46,675 nucleotides of DNA from assembly GCA_003156715.1 (NCBI GenBank), contig PMHO01000041.1, positions 1 through 46,675 of the forward strand. The letters are read 5' to 3'. Every line of letters begins with the position of its first letter. Positions within the stretch are counted from its first letter, which is position 1. Shown one piece after another: positions 33,283-40,997 of the stretch. Made by a program: the position numbers and the translations under genes. Origin of the DNA: Candidatus Tityobacter terrigena. Its GTDB lineage: Bacteria; Vulcanimicrobiota; Vulcanimicrobiia; Vulcanimicrobiales; Vulcanimicrobiaceae. A model generated the notes under the pieces. It did not search any database and was not told where the DNA came from. It worked only from the letters and a program-made list of their open reading frames with translations.

Positions 33283-33653
33283 AGCCTGATTTCTTTCGTC
33301 GGAAATAGAACGTAATGGCTTCGAGCATCCGAGATCTTTTTCAAGAAAGTCTGAAGTAACGAGTGTTTGGCATCGCCGGTTGCGAACGCCGCTCGTGTAA
33401 GCAACGGATCGTTACGCTGAAGGGATTGTCATCAAAAGCCTTCTCCCGCTTCTCGGACCCTTCGCGTTTGCCATCGCGGCGATTCCGGGGGCCGCAGACG
33501 CCTGCGTCGCCTGCGCAGGCTCGTCTTGCGGATCGAAGATGTAACCAGGCAGTTCGTCGCCTTGAGGTCGTCCTCGCCACCGACTTTCCTCGCCGACGGG
33601 TTACATAAACTAACCGATGATACAGGTAGTGCGCGTAGAGACGGATTTGGACC
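33283..33653. other. Intergenic region between cupredoxin and kgd
   Basis: A 371-base stretch between divergent genes. It has small frames in several phases but none with a convincing start, composition or motif. One GC-rich palindrome (GCCTGCGCAGGC, near 33516-33527) could form a hairpin. Promoters for both flanking genes should lie here, but I could not assign -35/-10 pairs with confidence. Confidence 0.5.
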
Positions 33654-36600
33654 ATGCCTGAGACCCTCGTAAAGGTCGTCCTGCCCGAGATGGGCGAGTC
33701 GGTGACCGAAGGGTCGATCGTGGAATGGCGCGTCAAGCCCGGTGAGTGGATCGACCAGGGCAGCACGCTGGTCGACGTGACGACCGACAAGGTCGACGTC
33801 GAGGTCCCGGCGCCCGCATCGGGCCTCGTCACCAATCTCTTTGCCGGAGAGGGGGCCAGCGTTGCCGTCGGCGCGCCGCTGGCTGAAATCGACACGACGG
33901 CCGTGCGGCCTGCGACGGACGGCGCGACGCCACCGGTTGCGACTGGCAGCCGCGGGACCGCCGAGCCACGGAAGAGCGCGCCGGCAGCGGCGCCGCCAAC
34001 GGTTCGCGCGACGGAGCCGGCCGCCGCTGCGGCCCCGCCGCATCAGGCCTCACCCCGGGCCCAGCTTCGCGCCGCGCGCGAGCACCTCGACTTGCGCGCG
34101 ATTCGCGGCACGGGTCCGGGCGGGTTGATCCTCGCCGACGACGTCGCGCTTGCGGCGCGGGAATGGACGGCTCACTCTGGCCGGGCGGCCGACGGCCCGG
34201 CAGCGCGCCCGGCGCCACTGCTCCCGCTTCCGCCGCAGGCCGCGGTGACGCCGCTCAAGGGCCCTGCCGCGACGCTCGCGAGCGCGATGGAGCAGAGCCT
34301 TTCCATCCCGACCGCGACCAGCTTCCGCAACCTCCAGGTGGCTACGCTCGACCTCAAGCGCGCCGAGCTGAACGCGGCGCTGAAGGCAGCCGGCCGAGGC
34401 GAGAAAGTGTCCTTCACGCACCTGATCGCGTACGCGCTGGTGCGCGCCGCTCGGGACCATCCGGAGATGACCGCCAGCTTCCGGCGCGACGACGGCCTCA
34501 TGCAAAAGGTCGAAGCGGGCGTCAACCTCGGCCTCGCCGTCGACGTCGAGCGCAAGGATGGTTCGCGCTCTTTGATGGTGCCCGTCATCAAGAGCGCAGG
34601 CGCACTCGACTTCGTCGCTTTTCGCGCGCGCTACGAAGAGCTCGTGGCAAAGGCGCGCGACGGGAAGCTGGTAGCGGACGACCTGACCGGCGGTACCTTC
34701 ACGCTGACGAATCCAGGCGGTATCGGCACGGTGGCTTCGGTACCGCGTCTGATGGCGGGCCAGGGCGCGATCGTCGCCGCCGGCGCGATCGCCTATCCGG
34801 CCGGGCTGCAGAGTGCGAGCGAGGCGGTGCTGCGCCAGCTCGGCGTGCAAAAGGTGATGACGCTAACCAGCACCTACGACCATCGCATCATCCAAGGCGC
34901 GCAGTCCGGCGCGTACCTGGGGCGGGTCGACGAGCTGCTGCAGGGCGCCGATCGCTTTTACGATGAGATTTTCGCAAGCTTCGGCGTCCCGCAAGCCAAG
35001 GGCAATGGGACCGTCGGTGTGGGCCGCGCGGCCGGATCGTCGAGTTCGGTCGCAGTAACCGACCTGCCCGCGACGCCGCCGCGCGAGCTCGAGGCGTACT
35101 CCGACGAGCTGCTGCGTGCGGTCGCAGCCGGCATGGCGATCCTCTCCGCCTACCGGCGGCACGGCCACCTCGCCGCGACGCTCGATCCGTTGGGCACGCA
35201 GCCGCCCGGCGATCCCGCGCTCGACTGGCATACCTACGGGCTGACGCCCTCGATCATGTCGGCGATTCCGGCCTCGATCTTGCGCACGAAACTGCGCGGG
35301 GCGACGCTGGCCGACATCGTCGGCGAGTTGCGCAAGACCTATAGCTCGACGATCGCCTACGAGATCGAGCATATCGCCAACATCGAGCAGCGCGAGTGGT
35401 TGCGCGACTACATCGAATCGGGAAGGCACGTCGTTCCGCTCGCTCCCGAGCGTGCGCGCACCGTCCTCGCGCGTTTGACCAAGGTCGAGACCTTCGAACG
35501 ATACTTGCGCAAGACGTACATCGGGCAGAAAACGTTTTCGATCGAAGGGCTCGACGTGATGATTCCGATGCTCGAGGAAGTCATTACGCTTTTCGCAAGC
35601 GACGGGGTCGAAACGACCGAGATCGGCATGGCGCACCGCGGTCGCCTTGCGACGATCGCATACGTCGTCAACCGCCCCTACGAAGAGCTGCTCGCCGAGT
35701 TCGAAGCTGCCGACCTGCGCGGTGAATCCGAGCGCGACGCCGACGCGACGGGCGACGTCAAGTACCACCACGGCGAGACGGGCGTGTACCGAACCGCCGG
35801 CGGCCGTTCGATGAAAGTCGAGCTCGCCAACAACCCAAGCCATCTCGAGGCGGTCGACGGCGTCGTCGAAGGCCGCACCCGCGCGCTGCAAACCAATCAT
35901 AACCGGCCGACTGCGACGCTCGAACCCGGCCGCGCGGCCCCCATTCTCATTCATGGCGACGCGGCCTTCTCGGCTCAAGGCGTCGTCGCCGAAGTGCTCA
36001 ATCTGGCGGGTATCGAGGGTTATGCGACCGGCGGCACGCTGCACGTGATCGCCAACAACCAAGTCGGTTTTACGACGGATCCGCGCGAGGGCCGCTCGAC
36101 CCGCTATGCATCGGACTTGGCCAAGGGGTTCGACGTTCCGATTCTCCACGTCAACGCTGACGACGTCGACGCTTGCATGGCCGCGGTGACGCTAGCGATC
36201 GATTTTCGGCGGCGCTTTGCGCACGACGTCATCATCGACGTCATCGGCTACCGCCGCTTCGGTCACAACGAGACGGACGAGCCCGCGTACACGCAGCCCG
36301 ACATGTACGAGCGCATCAAGACGCATCCCACCGTGCGCGAACTCTACGCGCAGAAACTGATCGCGCAGGGCATCGAGACGGCAGACGAAGTCAACGCCCT
36401 GATCAACGAAGCCACCGCGCGCATTGCCGCCGCGCATCAAAACGTCAAAGGCGGAACGTGGACGGGCGCCGTGGGGCCCGCGCTCGTGCACGTCGAGGAA
36501 GTCCCTTACAACGAACTCGCAACCGCGGTCGAGCGGGAGCGGCTGCTAGCGTGGAATGAGGAGTTAGCCACCGTACCGGCGCGTTTCACCGTTCATCCCA

Positions 36601-37688
36601 AGCTCGCGCGTCAGCTCGAACGGCGCAAGACGGCCTTCGCAACGGAAGGCGAAGTCGACTGGGGTCTGGCGGAGTCACTGGCGTTCGCCGCGCTCCTGAG
36701 CGAAGCGACCCCGATTCGCCTTTCCGGTCAGGACACGCAGCGCGGAACCTTCTCGCACCGGCATTTGGTGCTCCACGACGCAAAGAACAACGCGACGTAC
36801 GCGCCGATCCAGCATCTGGGCGATGCGCAGGCCTCCTTCGAAGTCTACAACAGCCCGCTCTCGGAGTACGCGTGCTTGGGCTTCGAGTACGGTTACAGCG
36901 TCGAAATGCCGAATGCCCTCGTGCTCTGGGAAGCGCAGTTCGGAGACTTTATGAACGGCGCCCAGATCATCATCGATCAGTTCATCGCAGCCGGCCAGGC
37001 CAAGTGGGGCGAGACCTCGCGTTTGGTGCTGCTCCTGCCGCACGGCTACGAAGGCGCCGGCCCCGAGCATTCGAGCGCACGCATCGAGCGCTTCTTGCAG
37101 CTTTCGGCCGAGGGCAACGTCCTCGTCGCCAACTGCTCGAACGCGGCCCAATACTTTCATCTCCTGCGCGCGCAAGCGCGCAGCCCCAAAGCGCAGCCCT
37201 TGGTCGTTTTCACGCCCAAGAGCCTGTTGCGCTTGCGGGCGGCCGGCGGCACGATCGATGAGCTCGCGACGGGCTCCTTCCGGCCGGTCATCGACGACGG
37301 CCGGTTCGGCGAGGATCGCTCTGCCATCGAGCGGGTGCTCCTTTGCTCCGGAAAAATCTACTACGACCTGATCGGCCACCCCGACTATGCCAAGATGACC
37401 AAGACCGCGATCGTGCGCGTCGAGCTGCTCTCGCCGCTCCCGACCGGCGAGATCCTTGCGGTGCTGGCTTCCTATCCGAATCTGCGGGCGGTCGTGTGGG
37501 TGCAGGAAGAGCCAAAGAACATGGGTGCGCGCGCGCACGTGCGCCGGCGAATCGTCGAGCGTTTGCCGAACGGAGTCGCCGACGTCGGATATGTCGGCCG
37601 CTCCTACCGTGCCAGTCCCTCCGAGGGTTATGGCGGTGCGCATGCGGTCGAACAGGAGCGGATCGTTCGCGAAGCGCTGGCCGAGTAG
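33654..37688 (+). CDS. kgd: 2-oxoglutarate dehydrogenase E2-E1 fusion with lipoyl domain (Kgd/OdhA-like)
   Basis: A 1344-aa fused enzyme of the TCA cycle. Residues 5-80 are a lipoyl domain with the acceptor lysine K46 in TTDKVDVEVPAPASG. After an Ala/Pro linker, residues 133-170 resemble a peripheral subunit-binding domain (SPRAQLRAAREHLDLRAIRGTGPGG). Residues ~196-450 are the E2 acyltransferase with the catalytic DHRIIQGAQSG (H410). From about 475 to the end is the thiamine-diphosphate E1 (GMAHRGRLATIAYVVNRP at 658, HGDAAFSAQGVVAEVLNL at 767, IVIANNQVGFTTDP region, IDVIGYRRFGHNE). Actinobacterial OdhA/Kgd lacks lipoyl and subunit-binding domains; here they are present. E3 is not in the window. 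Confidence 0.92.
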   Translation: MPETLVKVVLPEMGESVTEGSIVEWRVKPGEWIDQGSTLVDVTTDKVDVEVPAPASGLVTNLFAGEGASVAVGAPLAEIDTTAVRPATDGATPPVATGSRGTAEPRKSAPAAAPPTVRATEPAAAAAPPHQASPRAQLRAAREHLDLRAIRGTGPGGLILADDVALAAREWTAHSGRAADGPAARPAPLLPLPPQAAVTPLKGPAATLASAMEQSLSIPTATSFRNLQVATLDLKRAELNAALKAAGRGEKVSFTHLIAYALVRAARDHPEMTASFRRDDGLMQKVEAGVNLGLAVDVERKDGSRSLMVPVIKSAGALDFVAFRARYEELVAKARDGKLVADDLTGGTFTLTNPGGIGTVASVPRLMAGQGAIVAAGAIAYPAGLQSASEAVLRQLGVQKVMTLTSTYDHRIIQGAQSGAYLGRVDELLQGADRFYDEIFASFGVPQAKGNGTVGVGRAAGSSSSVAVTDLPATPPRELEAYSDELLRAVAAGMAILSAYRRHGHLAATLDPLGTQPPGDPALDWHTYGLTPSIMSAIPASILRTKLRGATLADIVGELRKTYSSTIAYEIEHIANIEQREWLRDYIESGRHVVPLAPERARTVLARLTKVETFERYLRKTYIGQKTFSIEGLDVMIPMLEEVITLFASDGVETTEIGMAHRGRLATIAYVVNRPYEELLAEFEAADLRGESERDADATGDVKYHHGETGVYRTAGGRSMKVELANNPSHLEAVDGVVEGRTRALQTNHNRPTATLEPGRAAPILIHGDAAFSAQGVVAEVLNLAGIEGYATGGTLHVIANNQVGFTTDPREGRSTRYASDLAKGFDVPILHVNADDVDACMAAVTLAIDFRRRFAHDVIIDVIGYRRFGHNETDEPAYTQPDMYERIKTHPTVRELYAQKLIAQGIETADEVNALINEATARIAAAHQNVKGGTWTGAVGPALVHVEEVPYNELATAVERERLLAWNEELATVPARFTVHPKLARQLERRKTAFATEGEVDWGLAESLAFAALLSEATPIRLSGQDTQRGTFSHRHLVLHDAKNNATYAPIQHLGDAQASFEVYNSPLSEYACLGFEYGYSVEMPNALVLWEAQFGDFMNGAQIIIDQFIAAGQAKWGETSRLVLLLPHGYEGAGPEHSSARIERFLQLSAEGNVLVANCSNAAQYFHLLRAQARSPKAQPLVVFTPKSLLRLRAAGGTIDELATGSFRPVIDDGRFGEDRSAIERVLLCSGKIYYDLIGHPDYAKMTKTAIVRVELLSPLPTGEILAVLASYPNLRAVVWVQEEPKNMGARAHVRRRIVERLPNGVADVGYVGRSYRASPSEGYGGAHAVEQERIVREALAE

Positions 37689-37735
37689 CCGCGCACCCGA
37701 CGAGAGATTCTCCGCTTTAGGGCGAAGGGCGGAGC

Positions 37736-37954
37736 ATGACCTGGTCGTGGCCGCTGGCCGCGCGTGCGTTAGCACTCGCGGGCGCTATTGCCGTCGCCGA
37801 GGTATTGACTGCCGGCTTCGGCGCGTTCCTAGCCTCCGGCGGCCCCTGGAGCCATTGGCTCGTGCTCGGCGGCTTTGCGATCGCTTCGACGTTCGTTGCG
37901 CTCGCGATCGCGGTCATCGCCGTCGACCTCATCGAGTACTTGCGCCAGAACTAG
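37736..37954 (+). CDS. Small membrane protein (72 aa)
   Basis: A 72-residue protein with two hydrophobic stretches: about 6-34 (PLAARALALAGAIAVAEVLTAGFGAFLAS) and 41-68 (WLVLGGFAIASTFVALAIAVIAVDLIEYL). Start ATG 37736 with GGGCGGAG upstream. It lies 47 bases after kgd and may be cotranscribed. It resembles small two-helix membrane proteins; no function is assigned. Confidence 0.62.
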   Translation: MTWSWPLAARALALAGAIAVAEVLTAGFGAFLASGGPWSHWLVLGGFAIASTFVALAIAVIAVDLIEYLRQN

Positions 37955-37989
37955 CGGCCTGCTGCTTCTGACCGCATCGGCCGCGGCTC

Positions 37990-39432
37990 TTATGCCGGGA
38001 CGTAACCGCGCGATCCACCGGCTGCGGCGATCGCTTCGGCGACCATCGCTTCGGCGGTTCGAGGATGCCGCCAGCGGCTTTGCGCCGAGGGCGCGAGGTC
38101 TTCGATCGGATCGAAGTACACGAAATGCTTGCCGGGCTTGACGCTGGGCGCGCTGTACACGGCGATGCCGTTTTCGCGATCGTAATAGTCGAAGCTGTGG
38201 ACGTCGCGTTTGCCGCCGCCGCCCGGCGCGTCGCAGACGAACGTCGGGGTGTTAAAACCGGCGGTCGCGCCGCGCACGAACTTTTCGACGTCGAGTGCGG
38301 TGGCAATCGTCGTGCGCAAGTCCTCGACGCCCTTGACCATGTCGTGCATGTAGACGTAGTAGGGATGCACGTTGATCCACGAAAGCCGCTTGACGAGAAG
38401 CTGCATCGTCTCGGGGCGGTCGTTGACGCCGCGAATGAGCACCGACTGGTTGCGCACGAAGATGCCGAGCGATGCGAGCCGGGCCATGGCGCGCTGCGTG
38501 ATCTGGGTGATCTCGTTCGGCGAGTTGAAATGGGTGTGCAGCACGACGTCTTTGCCGAGCGAGCGTCCCCGTTCGGCAACGGCCGCCAGCGCCTCGACCC
38601 ACTCGTTGTCGGTCAGGATCTTCATGGGCATGACGGCCGGCCCTTTGGTGGCAAAGCGCATGCGGCGCACGTGCTCGATGTCGAGCAGCGTGTCGCCGAT
38701 CAAGCGCAGGTTGCGGGGTGCGAGCTGATAGGTGTCACCGCCCGAGATCACGATGTCCTCGAGTTCGGGCCGCGAAGCGATGTAGTCGAAGGCCGCCTGC
38801 CACTCGCGCGACGTTTTGGCCAGCGCCACTTTGTCGACCGTATCCGTGTCGAGGCCGACGGCGTAGGAGCGCGTGCAGAAGCGGCAGTAGACCGGACACG
38901 TGCTGAGCGGTAGAAACAGCGCCTTGTCGACGTAGCGGTGCGTCAAACCGGGAACCGGCGAGTCATCGAGCTCGTGCAGCGAATCGAGCACCAGGCGCGG
39001 ATGGTCCGGCCGCTGCCGCGATCCGAGCGGGATGAATTGAATGCGGATCGGGTCTTCGTAGGGGCGGGTCCAATCGATGCAGGCGATCATGTAGGGTGAG
39101 ACGCGCACCGACATGGGGGAATGCCTGAAGCCGGCTCGCGCGTCGTCGATGAAGCGCGGGTCGGCGAAATCTTTGATCGTGTCGAGCAGCTCGTCGACGG
39201 TCTTGACCGAGTTGCGCGCTTGCCAGATGTGATCGAGAAACGTCGCTTCGTCGACATCGCGGTACTTGGGGATCGCGCGCCAGAACTCGCCTCCGCGCAG
39301 CCGGCGGTGCTCGAGCGTCGAGGGATCGGCGGGAGGCTTGCGGCGCAACGAGGCCGCACCGGCCGACAGTTTGGCCGCGGTCGGCGACGTCTCGGTGGCG
39401 GCGGTTAGAAAGGGAACTTCCGTGGTTTCCAT
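37990..39432 (-). CDS. kamA: Lysine 2,3-aminomutase family radical SAM protein
   Basis: A 480-aa radical SAM/PLP enzyme. The 4Fe-4S motif CxxxCxxC is C179, C183 and C186 in LSTCPVYCRFCTRSYAVG. The PLP lysine motif is DAPGGGGK (K408), and two aspartates that bind the lysine substrate in known KamA have counterparts at D338 (RGVNDRPE) and D401. The part after K408 (VHSFDYYDRENGIAVYSAPS) differs from classical clostridial KamA and lacks its C-terminal zinc cysteines. It converts L-lysine to beta-lysine in lysine fermentation. The kdd gene six bases upstream supports this role over EpmB-type or glutamate aminomutase roles. Confidence 0.88.
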   Translation of the reverse strand: METTEVPFLTAATETSPTAAKLSAGAASLRRKPPADPSTLEHRRLRGGEFWRAIPKYRDVDEATFLDHIWQARNSVKTVDELLDTIKDFADPRFIDDARAGFRHSPMSVRVSPYMIACIDWTRPYEDPIRIQFIPLGSRQRPDHPRLVLDSLHELDDSPVPGLTHRYVDKALFLPLSTCPVYCRFCTRSYAVGLDTDTVDKVALAKTSREWQAAFDYIASRPELEDIVISGGDTYQLAPRNLRLIGDTLLDIEHVRRMRFATKGPAVMPMKILTDNEWVEALAAVAERGRSLGKDVVLHTHFNSPNEITQITQRAMARLASLGIFVRNQSVLIRGVNDRPETMQLLVKRLSWINVHPYYVYMHDMVKGVEDLRTTIATALDVEKFVRGATAGFNTPTFVCDAPGGGGKRDVHSFDYYDRENGIAVYSAPSVKPGKHFVYFDPIEDLAPSAQSRWRHPRTAEAMVAEAIAAAGGSRGYVPA

Positions 39433-39438
39433 GGTCTG

Positions 39439-40503
39439 CTAGCTCCTGGCTCCATAGCGTTCGACAAAGTAGCGGTGCAGGGCGGGATGGTCGCGCAAGG
39501 TTTGCAGGGCGGTCGCGGCGTGTCCGGTCGCATAGCCGTTGCCGACGATCATGGTGACATCCTTACAGAGGCCTTCGGCCCCGAGCGCGGCGGCCGTGAA
39601 CGACGTGCACATCGAAAAGAAGTAGACCGTTCCGCCCTCGCGCGTCGCCAGAATCGATGAAAGTTCCGTCCCGCCCACGTTGACGCAGTTTACCGTCAAA
39701 TCGGCAAGCGCCGGCAGAATGCCGGGTAGCGCAGTGGCGACGTCCGCTGCGTTGCGCGCATCGGCCGCCAGAAACGCGTCGACGTATCCCTCGTCGCGCA
39801 ACAGACGCGCGCCGGGCGTGTCGTCTCGCGGAGCGATGCCGACGACGCGGCCCTCCGCCCCGACGCGCCCCCGTGCTTGCGCGCAGGCCAACAGACCGGA
39901 CTTTCCGTCGGCTCCGAAAACCGCGACGGTCGCGCCCGGTTCGGCGAGGCGCCGAACCTGGGCGGGCGCTCCCGCGACGTCGAGCACGGCGAGCGCAACC
40001 TGATCGGCAATGTCGTCCGGAAGCTTGGTATATCCACCCGGCCCGAAGAGAACCGCGCTGCCGCGAACCCAAACGCGGCCGGTTTCGAGATCGACCTCTT
40101 CGATGCGGTCGAGCCGGAGCGGCGTCATCGTCAGCGAGACGAGCGAAGCGATCCGGTCGCCCTCGCGCACCGAAACGCGGTCGCGCAAATCCGAGCCGAT
40201 CTCGCGCACGCGGCCGATGAACATGCCGCCGCTGCCGGTGACCGGATTGTGGTGTTTCCCACGCTCGAGAACCAGCGCCGCGATGTGCGCGATCACGCGC
40301 TCGCGATCGTGACCGTTCGCTTCGACGATCTGCCGAAAGGAGGCCGAATCGATGTTGAGCGCTTCGACGTCGCACACGATCTCGTTGGGGTACGCGGCCG
40401 GCGAGGGGTCGAGGCTCCACGCCGACTGCGGCAGCGCTCCGGCAGGCTCGATGACGCGGTGACTGCCCAGACGGCAGCCCCCCTTCCCCGAGAGCAGGTT
40501 CAC
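39439..40503 (-). CDS. kdd: L-erythro-3,5-diaminohexanoate dehydrogenase
   Basis: A 354-aa NAD(P)-dependent enzyme of lysine fermentation that deaminates 3,5-diaminohexanoate oxidatively. Family landmarks are GCRLGSHRVIEPAGALPQSAW at the start, NEIVCDVEALNIDSASFRQIVE, ERGKHHNPVTGSGGMFIG, and a Rossmann-like GADGKSGLLACAQAR. The C-terminal part contains NCVNVGGTELSSILATREGGTVYFFSMCTSF. The GTG at 40503 overlaps the lrp stop by four bases, and kamA starts six bases after its stop. The kamDE, kce and kal genes that would complete the pathway are not in the window. Confidence 0.9.
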   Translation of the reverse strand: MNLLSGKGGCRLGSHRVIEPAGALPQSAWSLDPSPAAYPNEIVCDVEALNIDSASFRQIVEANGHDRERVIAHIAALVLERGKHHNPVTGSGGMFIGRVREIGSDLRDRVSVREGDRIASLVSLTMTPLRLDRIEEVDLETGRVWVRGSAVLFGPGGYTKLPDDIADQVALAVLDVAGAPAQVRRLAEPGATVAVFGADGKSGLLACAQARGRVGAEGRVVGIAPRDDTPGARLLRDEGYVDAFLAADARNAADVATALPGILPALADLTVNCVNVGGTELSSILATREGGTVYFFSMCTSFTAAALGAEGLCKDVTMIVGNGYATGHAATALQTLRDHPALHRYFVERYGARS

Positions 40504-40997
40504 GGCCGCAGCAACCGGTCGAGTGCGATGCCGATTCGCTCGAACGGCGTCGAGAGCACGATCGTCGTCTTGGTGCGCGCGATTCCGGGAACGGCTTTGA
40601 GTCGCGACAAGAAGTCGTCGAGGTGGCCGGTCGAGCGCGTGATCACTTTGAGGACGAACGACTCTTCGCCCGCGACGCTGTGCGCTTCGCAAACCTCGGG
40701 AAGCGCGGCGACCGCGCGATGGAACGCGTCGTAGCTGACCTCGGCGGTGGTGTAGGCCGACACGAAGGCCACCAGGCCCAAGCCAAGGCGGCGCGTATCG
40801 ACGCGCGCCGCGTAGCCCTGTACGTAGCCGCGCTGTTCCAGCCGCTTGACGCGGTCGTGGACGGCGGGCGGCTTGAGTCCGACCAGCGCCGCCAACTCCG
40901 CGAAGGTCGAGCGCGCGTTCTGCTGCAACGCCTCAAGCAGACGCACGTCCAGCGCGTCCAGCTCGGGGTGTTCGAATATAGAGGCCCTGACCGTCAT
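40500..40997 (-). CDS. Lrp/AsnC-family transcriptional regulator
   Basis: A 165-aa regulator with an N-terminal helix-turn-helix (LDVRLLEALQQNARSTFAELAALVGLKPPAVHDRVKRLEQRGYVQGY) and a C-terminal RAM/ligand domain (GLVAFVSAYTTAEVSYDAFHRAVAALPEVCEAHSVAGEESFVLKVITRSTGHLDDF). It is the first gene of the kdd-kamA operon and overlaps kdd by four bases, so it most likely senses lysine or a degradation product and controls this operon. GAAGGG precedes the ATG by about six bases. Confidence 0.93.
   Translation of the reverse strand: MTVRASIFEHPELDALDVRLLEALQQNARSTFAELAALVGLKPPAVHDRVKRLEQRGYVQGYAARVDTRRLGLGLVAFVSAYTTAEVSYDAFHRAVAALPEVCEAHSVAGEESFVLKVITRSTGHLDDFLSRLKAVPGIARTKTTIVLSTPFERIGIALDRLLRP

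Noticed and set aside
33516..33527. CRISPR or repeat array signals around GC-rich palindromes
   Set aside because: No regularly spaced repeats were seen anywhere in the window. The palindromes are isolated.
33363..33608. A small + strand protein in the kgd upstream region
   Set aside because: Composition is arginine-rich and shadow-like, with no ribosome-binding site or motif. The region is better seen as intergenic.
37990..39432. KamA thought to have lost its PLP lysine
   Set aside because: The region after residue 410 is unlike classical KamA, but the PLP motif DAPGGGGK is intact at 401-408, so loss of function is not indicated.
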